Assembly (NCBI RefSeq): GCF_001598855.1
Contig: NZ_BCZS01000001.1
Span: forward strand, 186,001-250,000
Length of the DNA stretch: 64,000 nucleotides
Source: Pluralibacter gergoviae ATCC 33028 = NBRC 105706
GTDB taxonomy: Bacteria > Pseudomonadota > Gammaproteobacteria > Enterobacterales > Enterobacteriaceae
Direction: 5' to 3'
Positions 29,080 to 38,474 of the stretch are shown here, in pieces (position 1 is the stretch's first letter; every line of letters starts with the position of its first letter). Under the pieces are notes generated by a model. The model ran no database searches. It was not told the DNA's origin and was given only the letters and a program-made list of their open reading frames with translations. The translations under genes were made by a program, and so were the position numbers.

Positions 29080-30723
29080 ATGATCCAGACTAAAAAAATA
29101 GCGTCGGCGCTCTCGCTGGCGGCACTCCTTATCTCCTCTGCGGTCCGCGCTAACGACGCGCCGGAAAAAACGGACGTCCTGCTGATCGGCGGCGGCATCA
29201 TGAGCGCCTCCCTCGGCACCTGGCTGCAGGAGCTGCAGCCGCAGTGGAAAATGCTGATGGTGGAAAAGCTCGATGGCGTCGCGCTGGAATCCTCCAACGG
29301 CTGGAACAACGCCGGGACCGGGCACTCTGCTAACATGGAGCTGAACTACACGCCGGAGCGTGATGACGGTTCAATCGATATTAGCAAGGCGCTGGCGATC
29401 AACGAGTCCTTTATGATTTCCCGCCAGTTCTGGACCACCCAGGTTCAGCGCGGCGTGCTGCACGATCCGCACTCCTTTATCAATTCGACGCCGCACATGA
29501 GCTTTGTCTGGGGCGACAAAAACGTCGAATACCTGACGAAGCGCTACGCGGCGCTGCAGAAAAGCACCCTGTTCCAGGGAATGAAGTTCTCCACCGATCA
29601 TCAGCAGATCCAGCAGTGGGCGCCGCTGGTGATGGAAGGGCGCGATCCCAGCCAGAAAGTGGCCGCCACCTGGACGCCGGTGGGCACCGACGTCAACTAC
29701 GGCGAGATCACCCGCCAGCTGGTTGGCAGCCTGAAAAAAGATCCCGACTTCCGGCTGGAAACCTCCACCGAAGTGACCGGCTTTAAGCGCAACAGCGACA
29801 ACTCCTGGCACGTCACCATTAAGGACGTGAAGAGCGGCGCGGAGCGCGACGTGGACGCCAGATACGTCTTTATCGGCGCCGGCGGAGCGGCCATTAAGCT
29901 GCTGCAGGAGACCGGCATTCCGGAGGCGGAAAACTACGCCGGCTTCCCGGTGGGCGGCTCCTTCCTGATGACCGAAAATCCGGCCATCGCCGAACGCCAT
30001 CTGGAAAAAGTGTACGGTCAGGCTTCCGTCGGCGCGCCGCCGATGTCGGTTCCGCACCTCGATTCCCGCTACCTCGACGGCAAGCGCGTGGTGCTGTTCG
30101 GGCCGTTCGCCACCTTCTCCACCAAGTTCCTCAAGCAGGGCTCGCTGTTCGATCTGCTGAGCGCGACCACGATGCACAACGTTATCCCGATGATGGACGT
30201 TGGCCTGGATAACTTCGATCTGGTGAAATACCTGATTGGTCAGGTGATGCTCAGCGATGACGACCGCTTTGCGGCGCTGAAGGAGTACTACCCGAACGCG
30301 CGTAAAGAGGACTGGAAGCTGATCCAGGCCGGTCAGCGGGTGCAGATCATTAAGAAAGATCCCGAGAAGGGCGGGGTGCTGAAGCTGGGTACCGAAATTG
30401 TTACCGACCAGCAGAAAACCCTGGCCGCGCTGCTCGGCGCCTCGCCGGGCGCCTCAACCGCAGCGCCTATCACCCTTAACGTGATGAAAGAACTGTTCCC
30501 GCAGCAGTTCGCCTCCGCCGAGTGGCAGCAGAAGATCAGGGCCATCATCCCGAGCTACGGCCAGACGCTGAACGGCAACGCGGCGCTGACCCAGCAGGTG
30601 TGGGACACCACCGCCGCGGCGCTGCAGTTGACTAAACCGCCGGTCATCAACATGGGCGAGCAGTCCGCCCCGGCGCAGGACGCGCCGCGCAAGGAGAGCG
30701 CGAAGCAGGACCTGGCGCTGTAA
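29080..30723 (+). CDS. mqo: Mqo, malate:quinone oxidoreductase
   Basis: 547 residues (E. coli 548). FAD-binding motif [12 protein letters not shown] begins at residue 33, and the family blocks [28 protein letters not shown] and [12 protein letters not shown] are intact. It oxidises malate to oxaloacetate and passes electrons to quinone, bypassing the NAD-dependent enzyme. The first 24 residues look like a cleavable signal peptide ([20 protein letters not shown]), as in the E. coli protein. In E. coli the psu pseudouridine genes occupy the space between fruA and nfo; here mqo does. It shares a terminator with convergent nfo. Confidence 0.95.
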   Translation: MIQTKKIASALSLAALLISSAVRANDAPEKTDVLLIGGGIMSASLGTWLQELQPQWKMLMVEKLDGVALESSNGWNNAGTGHSANMELNYTPERDDGSIDISKALAINESFMISRQFWTTQVQRGVLHDPHSFINSTPHMSFVWGDKNVEYLTKRYAALQKSTLFQGMKFSTDHQQIQQWAPLVMEGRDPSQKVAATWTPVGTDVNYGEITRQLVGSLKKDPDFRLETSTEVTGFKRNSDNSWHVTIKDVKSGAERDVDARYVFIGAGGAAIKLLQETGIPEAENYAGFPVGGSFLMTENPAIAERHLEKVYGQASVGAPPMSVPHLDSRYLDGKRVVLFGPFATFSTKFLKQGSLFDLLSATTMHNVIPMMDVGLDNFDLVKYLIGQVMLSDDDRFAALKEYYPNARKEDWKLIQAGQRVQIIKKDPEKGGVLKLGTEIVTDQQKTLAALLGASPGASTAAPITLNVMKELFPQQFASAEWQQKIRAIIPSYGQTLNGNAALTQQVWDTTAAALQLTKPPVINMGEQSAPAQDAPRKESAKQDLAL

Positions 30724-30732
30724 CATCCGGCA

Positions 30733-30763
30733 TAAAAAAAGCACCGCTCCGGCGGTGCTTTTT
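30733..30763. terminator. Bidirectional terminator between mqo and nfo
   Basis: Stem GCACCGC / GCGGTGC flanked by A7 on the left and T5 on the right, so it can serve both convergent genes. It closely resembles the mepS terminator. Confidence 0.9.
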
Positions 30764-30773
30764 ACATTCAGGC

Positions 30774-31631
30774 TCAGGCGACGCTCTCTGCCGTCTGCTG
30801 GGCCTTCAGCCAGGCGATCTCTTCCGCCCAGATATCGGGATTGATGGTCTCCAGAATCAGCGGAATACCGTCGAAGCGGTCGTCCTGCATGATCCAGCGA
30901 AACGCATCGTGGCCGATATTGCCCTCACCGAGGCTGTTGTGCCGGTCAACCCGGCTGCCGAAGGCGCTTTTGGCGTCGTTGAGGTGCATGCCGCGCAGAT
31001 ACTTAAAGCCGACGATGCGCTCAAATTCGGCGAAGGTTTTCTCGCACGCCTCTTCGCTGCGCAGATCGTAGCCGGCGGCAAAGGCGTGGCAGGTGTCGAT
31101 ACAGACGCCGACCCGGGACTTATCCTCCACGCCGTCGATGATCGCCGCCAGGTGCTCAAACGCAAAGCCGAGGTTGCTGCCCTGTCCGGCGGTGTTTTCA
31201 ATCACCGCCGTGACGCCTTCGGTCTGCGCGAGAGCGATATTGATCGATTCGGCGATGCGGGCGAGGCAGTCGTCAACGGGGATCTGCATCAGGTGGCTGC
31301 CGGGATGGAAGTTGAGCAGAGTCAGCCCCAGCTGCTGGCAGCGGCTCAGCTCGTCGATAAACGCCTCGCGGGATTTTTCCAGCGCCTCCTCAACCGGGTG
31401 GCCGAGGTTAATCAGATAGCTGTCGTGGGGCAGGATCTGGCCCGGCCCGTAGCCGTATTTTTCACAGGCGGCCTTAAACTCGGTGATAACCTCGTCGGTG
31501 AGCGGCGCCGCGCGCCACTGGCGCTGGTTTTTGGTGAACAGGGCGAAGGCGGTGGCGCCTATCTCTGAGGCGCGGATGGCGGCGTTTGCCACGCCGCCGG
31601 AGGCGCTGACGTGCGCTCCAATGTATTTCAT
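30774..31631 (-). CDS. nfo: Nfo, endonuclease IV
   Basis: 285 residues, the E. coli length. AP-endonuclease family 2 TIM barrel. The metal ligands and signatures are visible: [49 protein letters not shown] and [16 protein letters not shown]. It incises DNA 5' to abasic sites and removes blocked 3' ends with three zinc ions. In E. coli the SoxRS system induces it; no soxbox was identified by eye. AGGAGTTTTT precedes the ATG. Confidence 0.97.
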   Translation of the reverse strand: MKYIGAHVSASGGVANAAIRASEIGATAFALFTKNQRQWRAAPLTDEVITEFKAACEKYGYGPGQILPHDSYLINLGHPVEEALEKSREAFIDELSRCQQLGLTLLNFHPGSHLMQIPVDDCLARIAESINIALAQTEGVTAVIENTAGQGSNLGFAFEHLAAIIDGVEDKSRVGVCIDTCHAFAAGYDLRSEEACEKTFAEFERIVGFKYLRGMHLNDAKSAFGSRVDRHNSLGEGNIGHDAFRWIMQDDRFDGIPLILETINPDIWAEEIAWLKAQQTAESVA

Positions 31632-31706
31632 AAAAACTCCTGTTAAACCCGCCGGGGGAAAGCAAAGGCTAATGATAGCGGGTTAACGGCGCCGGGATGT
31701 AGTGCT

Positions 31707-32756
31707 TTATGCCATCAGGGCGCGCACCGCGAGGTTAATCGCGCCGCCGCCGATAATCAGCCAGCCGAACAGCATCAGCGCCATCAGCAGCGGCTTTGCC
31801 CCGGCCTTTTTCAGGGCGCTGACGTGGGTGGTGAGCCCCAGGGCCGCCATCGCCATCGCCAGCAGGACGGTATCCAGGGTCACCAGCGCTCTGACCAGCG
31901 TATCCGGAAGCAGGTGAAAGGAGTTCACCACGGCGACGGCGATAAACAGAATGGCAAACCACGGCACGGTGATTTTGCGCTTCTCTCCGGCGGCGGCGGG
32001 CGCCAGCTGCCTGACCCGCGCCGCCAGCAGCAGCAGGAACGGCGCCAGCATCATCACCCGAAGCATTTTAGCGATCACGGCGGCGTTTTCGGCCTGCGGA
32101 CCCACCGCGTGTCCGGCGGCCACCACCTGAGCCACCTCGTGCATGGTCGAGCCCATATAGATGCCGTAGGTTTCCGGACTGAAGAAGCGGGCAAGCAGCG
32201 GATAGAGCGCCGGGTAAAGGAATATCGCCACGGTGCCGAAAATCACCACCGTCGCCACCGCGACGGTGACCTTTTCCGGCTCGGCTTTAATCACCGGTTC
32301 GGTAGCCAGCACCGCCGCAGCCCCGCAGATACTGCTGCCTGCGCCGATAAGCCAGCTGGTCTGCCTGTCGAGGCCAAACAGTTTCTGGCCGAGCAGGCAG
32401 GCAAGCAGAAAAGTGCTGCACAGCGTCAGGGCGTCGATGGCGATACCGCTGGCGCCGACGTCGGCAATTTGCGAAAAGGTCAGGCGAAAGCCATAAAGAA
32501 TAATGCCCAGGCGCAGCAGGTGCTGCTTGGCAAGCAGCACGCCGCTGGCGCAGCGGCCGCTGACGCGGGGATAGAGCGTATTGCCGACGACCATCCCCAG
32601 CAGGATGGCCAGCGTCAGGGCGCTGAAGCCCGCTCCGGCAATCGCCGGGATGCTGCCGGCCCACAGGGCGGCGGCGGTGAGCAGCGCGCAGAGGGCAAGG
32701 CCGGGGACAAAATGTCCGATGGCGGGTCGGCGTGCGCCGGGAGTAAATGCTGTCAT
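31707..32756 (-). CDS. yeiH: YeiH, UPF0324 family membrane protein, putative sulfite/sulfate-related exporter
   Basis: 349 residues (E. coli 349). Around ten membrane helices. Conserved blocks include AGAGFSALTLAILLGM, LLRLGIILYGFRLTFSQI, GAGSSICGAAAVLATEP and HEVAQVVAAGHAV, characteristic of the PSE (putative sulfate exporter) family. It is divergent from yeiE, whose product in related bacteria is tied to sulfite tolerance, so YeiH may export sulfite or a related anion; that is inference. AAAGGAGAAGG precedes the ATG. Confidence 0.92.
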   Translation of the reverse strand: MTAFTPGARRPAIGHFVPGLALCALLTAAALWAGSIPAIAGAGFSALTLAILLGMVVGNTLYPRVSGRCASGVLLAKQHLLRLGIILYGFRLTFSQIADVGASGIAIDALTLCSTFLLACLLGQKLFGLDRQTSWLIGAGSSICGAAAVLATEPVIKAEPEKVTVAVATVVIFGTVAIFLYPALYPLLARFFSPETYGIYMGSTMHEVAQVVAAGHAVGPQAENAAVIAKMLRVMMLAPFLLLLAARVRQLAPAAAGEKRKITVPWFAILFIAVAVVNSFHLLPDTLVRALVTLDTVLLAMAMAALGLTTHVSALKKAGAKPLLMALMLFGWLIIGGGAINLAVRALMA

Positions 32757-32868
32757 AACCTTCTCCTTTATCCGGATTCAAGGTTACGCGGCGCTGGTTT
32801 AAAGGTAAAATTGATTATATATTTATAATCTATCTATATAAACGGTAAGTCACTCTCTGGAGCGCCCC

Positions 32869-33735
32869 ATGCACATAACGCTGCGCCAGCTGGAAGTTTT
32901 TGCTGAAGTGCTGAAGTGTGGTTCCACCACCCAGGCATCGCAGAGGCTTTCCCTCTCCCAATCGGCGGTCAGCGCCGCGCTGACCGACCTTGAGGGGCAG
33001 CTCGGCGTCCAGCTTTTCGATCGCGTCGGCAAGCGGCTGGTGATCAACGAGCACGGACGCCTGCTCTATCCGCGCGCGCTGGCGACCCTCGAACAGGCCA
33101 GCGAAATTGAACAGCTGTTCCACGAAGACAACGGCGCCCTGCGGGTCTACGCCAGCAGCACCGTCGGCAACTATATCCTGCCGGAAATTATCGCCCGCTA
33201 CCGGCGCGACTTCCCGACGCTGCCGCTGGAGCTAAGCGTCGGCAACAGCCAGGACGTGATCAACGCGGTTTCCGATTTCCGCGTCGATATCGGCCTTATT
33301 GAAGGGCCGTGCCACACGGCGGAGATCGTCGCCGAGCCCTGGCTTGAGGATGAGCTGGTGGTCTTTGCCGCGCCCGGCTCGCCGCTGCTGGAAGGCGCCG
33401 TAACGCTGCGGCAGCTGGCGGCGGCGCCGTGGATCCTGCGCGAGCGCGGGTCCGGCACCCGCGAGATCGTCGACTACCTGCTGCTGGCCCACCTGCCGGA
33501 GTTTCACCTGGTAATGGAGCTTGGCAACTCTGAGGCCATCAAGCACGCGGTGCGCCACGGCATGGGCATCAGCTGTCTGTCGCGGCGGGTCATTGCCGAA
33601 CAGCTCGACAGCGGGACGCTGGTAGAGGTTTCGGTGCCTCTGCCGCCGCTGACCCGCACCCTGTGGCGCATTCACCACCGGCAAAAGCATATCTCCAACG
33701 CCCTGCAGCGCTTCCTGCGCTACTGCGACATTTAA
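32869..33735 (+). CDS. yeiE: YeiE, LysR-type transcriptional regulator
   Basis: 288 residues (E. coli 293). The winged helix-turn-helix at residues 1-60 reads [20 protein letters not shown] then [15 protein letters not shown]. The effector-binding domain follows from about residue 90. Known YeiE proteins are linked to iron homeostasis and, in Salmonella and Cronobacter, to sulfite resistance. It is divergent from yeiH (112 bases) and lies upstream of, and on the same strand as, a four-gene amino acid importer. GGAG precedes the ATG. Confidence 0.93.
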   Translation: MHITLRQLEVFAEVLKCGSTTQASQRLSLSQSAVSAALTDLEGQLGVQLFDRVGKRLVINEHGRLLYPRALATLEQASEIEQLFHEDNGALRVYASSTVGNYILPEIIARYRRDFPTLPLELSVGNSQDVINAVSDFRVDIGLIEGPCHTAEIVAEPWLEDELVVFAAPGSPLLEGAVTLRQLAAAPWILRERGSGTREIVDYLLLAHLPEFHLVMELGNSEAIKHAVRHGMGISCLSRRVIAEQLDSGTLVEVSVPLPPLTRTLWRIHHRQKHISNALQRFLRYCDI

Positions 33736-33905
33736 GGGCACCGTGAGCAGGCGTCTGCACCGCGATGGCGGGCGGACGTCGCGCTATCTTCCTCTAAACC
33801 CCCGCGTTTGCCGCATCCTCAGGCTCTCTTTTCTGGCACAGGAGTTGCAACGTTAGTTGCAGCATTGGTGTTTTAGAATTTTTTGTTTCAATGAAGGAGT
33901 GTGCA

Positions 33906-34688
33906 ATGAAGAGAGTGATGTTGTTGGCTGCCGCCGCAGTGATGCTGGCACAAATGGGGCCGGCGCAGGCCGACCAGCTGCAGGATATTCACCAGCGCGG
34001 CGTGCTGCGGGTGGCCGTACCCCAGGACTTCCCGCCCTTTGGCTCGGTGGGCACCGACCTCCAGCCGCGGGGCTACGACATCGACATGGCTAACTACCTG
34101 GCAAAAAGCATGAAGCTTAAGCTGCAGCTGGTGCCGGTCACCAGCGCTAACCGGGTGCCCTACCTGCAGACCAATAAAGTCGATGTGGTTATCTCAAGCC
34201 TCGGCAAGAACGCCGCCCGCGAGCGGGTGATTGACTTCAGCGAGGCCTACGCGCCGTTCTTCCTCGGCGTATTCGGGGCCAAATCAAGTCCGCTCAAGGA
34301 AGCCGCGCAGCTGTCGGGACAGTCCATCGGCGTCACCCGCGGCGCGGTAGAGGATATGGTGCTCAGCGACGTGGCGCCAAAAGCGGCGCAGATCAAGCGC
34401 TATGAAGACAATAACACCACTATTTCGGCCTATCTCTCCGGGCAGGTGACCTACCTTGCCACTGGTAACGTGGTCGCGGCGGCTATCGCGGAGAAAGATC
34501 CCAGTCAGGCGCCGGTCAGCAAGTTCATGCTCAAAGACTCTCCCTGCTATATCGGCCTGAAGAAGAACGAACCCGCTCTGAAGGCGGAGATCGACAGCGT
34601 GATTAAGCAGGCGAAGGCGGACGGCACCCTCAACCGCTTCTCGGAAAAATGGATGAAGGCGCCGCTGCCGGCAAACCTGGGCGCTTGA
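33906..34688 (+). CDS. Periplasmic binding protein of a polar amino acid ABC importer
   Basis: 260 residues from the ATG at 33906, preferred over the ATG at 33891 because AAGGAG lies seven bases upstream. A signal peptide follows (MLLAAAAVMLAQMGPAQA, cleavage before DQLQD). The SBP family 3 signature is present: LRVAVPQDFPPFGS, GYDIDMANYLAK and SANRVPYLQTNKVDVVIS. It captures a polar amino acid in the periplasm and hands it to the two permeases downstream. In E. coli yeiE is directly followed by lysP; this four-gene operon is inserted between them. Confidence 0.93.
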   Translation: MKRVMLLAAAAVMLAQMGPAQADQLQDIHQRGVLRVAVPQDFPPFGSVGTDLQPRGYDIDMANYLAKSMKLKLQLVPVTSANRVPYLQTNKVDVVISSLGKNAARERVIDFSEAYAPFFLGVFGAKSSPLKEAAQLSGQSIGVTRGAVEDMVLSDVAPKAAQIKRYEDNNTTISAYLSGQVTYLATGNVVAAAIAEKDPSQAPVSKFMLKDSPCYIGLKKNEPALKAEIDSVIKQAKADGTLNRFSEKWMKAPLPANLGA

Positions 34689-34698
34689 GGATCCTGCC

Positions 34699-35367
34699 AT
34701 GACGACAACGCTGGATTTTACGGCGCTGTGGCCCTTCTGGCCGATGCTGCTGGCGGGACTGTGGACCACCGTCACCCTGACGGCGGCGGCAACGGTCGGC
34801 GGCGTCTCGCTGGGCATTCTGGGCGCCGCGCTGCGCAGCGGCAGGCCCGGTATCGCCAGCCGGCTGTGGGGCGGCTACGTGGAGCTCATTCGCAATACGC
34901 CCTTCGTGGTGCAGCTGTTTTTTATCGTCTTCGGCCTGCCGTCTATCGGCGTCAAAATGACCGCCGGCGAGGCGGCGCTGCTGGCGATGCTGATTAACCT
35001 CGGGGCCTACAGCACCGAGATTATCCGCGCGGGCATTCAGGTGGCGCCGAAAGGGCAGTGGGAGGCGGCGCGGGTGCTGGGCCTGAGCAAAGTGCAGACC
35101 TTCTGCCGGGTGATCCTGCCCCCGGCGCTGCGGCGGGTCTATCCGGCGCTGGTCAGCCAGTGCATTATCGTGATGCTCGGCTCCTCGGTGGTGTCGCAGG
35201 TCTCTTACGAGGAGCTAACCTTTGCCGCTAACCTCATTCAGTCCCGCACTTTCCTGAGCTTTGAGGTTTATCTGGTGACGACATTACTCTATCTCGCGCT
35301 CTCCCTGCTGATGCGCCAGCTGCTGCTGGCGGCCGGGCGCAGGTGGCTTGCCGGGGAGGGCGCATGA
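34699..35367 (+). CDS. Polar amino acid ABC importer permease, first subunit
   Basis: 222 residues with five membrane helices. HisM/GlnP-type permease: the EAA loop that docks on the ATPase reads APKGQWEAARVLGLSKVQTF followed by VILPPALRR. It begins ten bases after the binding-protein stop, with GAGGATCC upstream, and its TGA overlaps the ATG of the next permease (ATGA), which means coupled translation. Together the two permeases form a heterodimeric pore. Confidence 0.93.
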   Translation: MTTTLDFTALWPFWPMLLAGLWTTVTLTAAATVGGVSLGILGAALRSGRPGIASRLWGGYVELIRNTPFVVQLFFIVFGLPSIGVKMTAGEAALLAMLINLGAYSTEIIRAGIQVAPKGQWEAARVLGLSKVQTFCRVILPPALRRVYPALVSQCIIVMLGSSVVSQVSYEELTFAANLIQSRTFLSFEVYLVTTLLYLALSLLMRQLLLAAGRRWLAGEGA

Positions 35368-36020
35368 GCAGCTTTACCGACTGGGATATTGTGCGCAATC
35401 TGCTGCTGGCGGCGCGCTGGACGCTGCTGCTGTCGCTGATTGCCTTCACCTGCGGCACGCTGGTGACGCTGCCGCTGCTGGCCCTGCGCATTGCCCGCTG
35501 GCGCTGGCCGAAGCGGCTGATTGCGGTGTATATCGCGCTGTTTCAGGGCACGCCGCTGCTGATGCAGCTGTTTCTGGCCTTCTTCGGCGTCGCGCTGTTC
35601 GGCATCGACGTCAGCCCGTGGACCGCCGCGACGCTTGCCCTGACCCTGTTCACCAGCGCCTTTCTGCTCGATATCTGGTACGGCAGCATCCGGGCGCTGC
35701 CGAAAGGGCAGTGGGAGGCCTGCCGCTGCCTCGGGCTGAGCTTCGGCCAGACGCTGCTGCGGGTCATTGCCCCGCAGGCTATCCGCATCGCCATCGCCCC
35801 GACGGTCGGCTTCTCCGTCCAGGTGGTGAAGGGCACGGCGCTGGCCTCAATTATCGGCTTTGTCGAACTGACCAAGGCCGGCACCATGCTCAATAACGTC
35901 ACCTTTGCGCCGTTTAAAGTCTTTGGCCTGGTGGCGCTGGGCTACTTCCTTATCTGCTTTCCGCTGTCGTGGTACAGCCGCTATCTGGAGAAGAAATTCC
36001 ATGCCGCTCATCACCATTAA
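35364..36020 (+). CDS. Polar amino acid ABC importer permease, second subunit
   Basis: 218 residues from the ATG at 35364, which overlaps the stop of the first permease; a longer frame starting at 35343 would run back into that gene and is not needed. Five hydrophobic helices and a matching EAA loop (LPKGQWEACRCLGLSFGQTL then VIAPQAIR). The C-terminus is His-rich (HAAHHH) and overlaps the ATPase gene by 20 bases. The substrate cannot be read from the sequence. Confidence 0.93.
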   Translation: MSSFTDWDIVRNLLLAARWTLLLSLIAFTCGTLVTLPLLALRIARWRWPKRLIAVYIALFQGTPLLMQLFLAFFGVALFGIDVSPWTAATLALTLFTSAFLLDIWYGSIRALPKGQWEACRCLGLSFGQTLLRVIAPQAIRIAIAPTVGFSVQVVKGTALASIIGFVELTKAGTMLNNVTFAPFKVFGLVALGYFLICFPLSWYSRYLEKKFHAAHHH

Positions 36021-36738
36021 CGATGTGCAGAAGTTTTACGGCGACAACCATGTCCTCAAGGGCGTCAGCCTCGATATTGATATGGGGCAGGTGGTGTCGA
36101 TCATTGGCCGCAGCGGCTCGGGGAAAAGTACGCTGCTGCGCTGCATGAACGGTCTGGAGGGCTACCAGGAGGGCAGCATTAAGCTCGGGGGAATGACCAT
36201 CACCAGCCGCGATTCACAGGCGCGCGAAATCAGCCGCTCGGTGGGGATGGTTTTTCAGAGCTTTAACCTGTTTCCGCACATGACTGCGCTGGAGAACGTG
36301 ATGCTGGCCCCGCGCCGGGTGCTGAAGAAGTCTGCCGCAGAGTGCCGCGCGCTGGCTATTGAGATGCTGGAGAAAGTGGGCCTCGGCGAGCGGGTGGATT
36401 ACTATCCCGCCAGCCTCTCCGGCGGCCAGCAGCAGCGGGTGGCGATTGCCCGGGCGCTGGCGATGAAGCCGAAAGTGCTGCTGTGCGATGAGATAACCTC
36501 GGCGCTGGATCCGGAGCTGGTGGGCGAAGTACTGAAAGTCCTAGAGCAGCTGGCGAAGGAGGGCATGACCCTGATCCTCGTGACCCACGAAATGAACTTC
36601 GCCCGCGAGGTCGGCGACCGGGTGGTGTTTATGCATCAGGGAAGAGTTTGGGAGCAGGGCGAGAGCAGCCGCTTTTTCAGCGATCCTAAGACCCCGGAAC
36701 TAAAGCAGTTTATCGCCTCCGTACGCGGTCTTCACTAA
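36001..36738 (+). CDS. ATPase of the polar amino acid ABC importer
   Basis: 245 residues from the ATG at 36001, inside the end of the second permease gene. Walker A GRSGSGKST near residue 37, Q-loop VFQSFNLFPHMT, signature LSGGQQQRVAIARALA, Walker B VLLCDEITSALDP and switch His in LVTHEMNFARE. This is the GlnQ/HisP class. It powers uptake by the preceding proteins. The 20-base overlap shows translational coupling. A GC-rich hairpin follows the stop. Confidence 0.95.
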   Translation: MPLITINDVQKFYGDNHVLKGVSLDIDMGQVVSIIGRSGSGKSTLLRCMNGLEGYQEGSIKLGGMTITSRDSQAREISRSVGMVFQSFNLFPHMTALENVMLAPRRVLKKSAAECRALAIEMLEKVGLGERVDYYPASLSGGQQQRVAIARALAMKPKVLLCDEITSALDPELVGEVLKVLEQLAKEGMTLILVTHEMNFAREVGDRVVFMHQGRVWEQGESSRFFSDPKTPELKQFIASVRGLH

Positions 36739-36751
36739 CCTCCTCATCCCC

Positions 36752-36784
36752 CGGCGCGCTGCCCCATTACGGGGCAAGCGCGCC
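36752..36784 (+). terminator. Hairpin after the amino acid ABC operon
   Basis: GGCGCGCTGCCCC pairs with GGGGCAAGCGCGCC with one bulged base around an ATTAC loop. There is no T-tract, so termination efficiency is doubtful. Confidence 0.4.
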
Positions 36785-36935
36785 GCATCCTGCCGCGCAA
36801 AATTTCCTTTCTCTGCTTTACTAATAATCATAGAACCTTCATGAAGGTCTCTAATAACCGCGAATTTCAATCAGATAGAATCCTCTTCCTCTGATACAAT
36901 CGCGCCTTATTTTTTTGGATGGACAGCATTTTCTC

Positions 36936-38408
36936 ATGGTTTCTGAAACTAAAACCACAGAAGCGCCCGCGCTCCGTCGCGAACTTAAGGCGCGCCACCT
37001 GACGATGATCGCCATTGGCGGCTCAATCGGTACGGGTCTTTTCGTCGCCTCCGGCGCAACTATCTCTCAGGCGGGACCCGGCGGTGCGCTGCTCTCCTAC
37101 ATTCTGATCGGTCTGATGGTCTACTTTCTGATGACCAGTCTCGGCGAGCTGGCTGCGTTTATGCCGGTTTCCGGCTCGTTCGCCACCTACGGGCAGAACT
37201 ATGTGGAAGAGGGTTTTGGTTTCGCGCTCGGCTGGAACTACTGGTACAACTGGGCGGTCACTATCGCCGTTGACCTCGTGGCGTCGCAGCTGGTGATGAG
37301 CTACTGGTTCCCCGATACCCCGGGCTGGATCTGGAGCGCGCTGTTCCTCGGCATCATGTTCCTGCTTAACTGGATCTCGGTGAAGGGTTTCGGCGAGGCC
37401 GAGTACTGGTTCTCGCTGATTAAAGTCACGACCGTCATTATCTTTATCATCGTCGGTATCATGATGATCGTCGGCATCTTTAAGGGCGCCCAGCCGGTGA
37501 GCTGGAGCAACTGGACCACCGGCGATGCGCCGTTTGCCGGCGGCGTCGCGGCGATGATTGGCGTGGCGATGATCGTCGGCTTCTCCTTCCAGGGCACCGA
37601 GCTTATCGGTATTGCCGCCGGCGAGTCGGAAGATCCGGAGAAGAACATTCCCCGCGCGGTGCGGCAGGTGTTCTGGCGTATTCTGCTGTTTTACGTACTG
37701 GCTATCCTGATAATCAGCCTGATCATTCCCTATACCGACCCGAGCCTGCTGCGCAACGACGTGAAGGATATCTCCGTCAGCCCGTTCACCCTGGTGTTCC
37801 AGCACGCGGGCCTGCTGTCGGCGGCGGCGGTGATGAACGCGGTGATTCTGACGGCGGTGCTGTCGGCGGGTAACTCCGGAATGTACGCGTCGACCCGTAT
37901 GCTCTATACCCTGGCCTGCGACGGTAAAGCGCCGCGCATCTTCGCGAAGCTCTCCCGCGGCGGCGTGCCGCGCAACGCGCTGTATGCCACTACCGTAGTA
38001 GCCGCGCTGTGCTTCCTGACTTCGATGTTCGGCAACCAGACCGTCTACCTGTGGCTGCTCAACACCTCCGGCATGACCGGCTTTATCGCCTGGCTGGGAA
38101 TTGCCATCAGCCACTACCGCTTCCGCCGCGGCTACGTGCTGCAGGGCTACGATATCAACGATCTGCCGTACCGCTCGGGCTTCTTCCCGCTGGGGCCTAT
38201 TTTTGCCTTCGTGCTGTGCCTGATTATCACCCTCGGCCAGAACTATGAGGCCTTCCTCAAGGACACCATCGACTGGGGCGGCGTGGCGGCGACCTACATC
38301 GGTATTCCGCTGTTCCTGGTTATCTGGTTTGGCTACAAGCTGGCGAAGGGCACCCACTTCGTACGCTATTCGGAGATGGAATTTCCGGGGCGCTTTAAGA
38401 AGCAGTAA
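36936..38408 (+). CDS. lysP: LysP, lysine-specific permease
   Basis: 490 residues from the ATG at 36936 (E. coli 489); the upstream frame start at 36915 would add seven residues absent from the family. Twelve membrane helices; the APC-family signature GGSIGTGLFVASG is near residue 30. It imports lysine with protons and, in E. coli, also senses lysine by binding CadC. In E. coli ArgP activates it; no ArgP site was identified here. A terminator follows. Confidence 0.96.
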   Translation: MVSETKTTEAPALRRELKARHLTMIAIGGSIGTGLFVASGATISQAGPGGALLSYILIGLMVYFLMTSLGELAAFMPVSGSFATYGQNYVEEGFGFALGWNYWYNWAVTIAVDLVASQLVMSYWFPDTPGWIWSALFLGIMFLLNWISVKGFGEAEYWFSLIKVTTVIIFIIVGIMMIVGIFKGAQPVSWSNWTTGDAPFAGGVAAMIGVAMIVGFSFQGTELIGIAAGESEDPEKNIPRAVRQVFWRILLFYVLAILIISLIIPYTDPSLLRNDVKDISVSPFTLVFQHAGLLSAAAVMNAVILTAVLSAGNSGMYASTRMLYTLACDGKAPRIFAKLSRGGVPRNALYATTVVAALCFLTSMFGNQTVYLWLLNTSGMTGFIAWLGIAISHYRFRRGYVLQGYDINDLPYRSGFFPLGPIFAFVLCLIITLGQNYEAFLKDTIDWGGVAATYIGIPLFLVIWFGYKLAKGTHFVRYSEMEFPGRFKKQ

Positions 38409-38430
38409 CTGACCTGTGTTAAACACAAAG

Positions 38431-38457
38431 GCCGACCGCATCTGCGGTCGGCTTTTT
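38431..38457 (+). terminator. Rho-independent terminator of lysP
   Basis: Ten-base stem GCCGACCGCA / TGCGGTCGGC followed by TTTTT, 22 bases past the stop. It sits 18 bases before the convergent receptor gene. Confidence 0.92.
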
Positions 38458-38474
38458 GCGTTGCGGCAGGGCAA

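Noticed and set aside
37023-38474. 483-codon minus-strand open frame opposite lysP
   Set aside because: Antisense to lysP with unusual Arg/His-rich composition; no ribosome-binding site.
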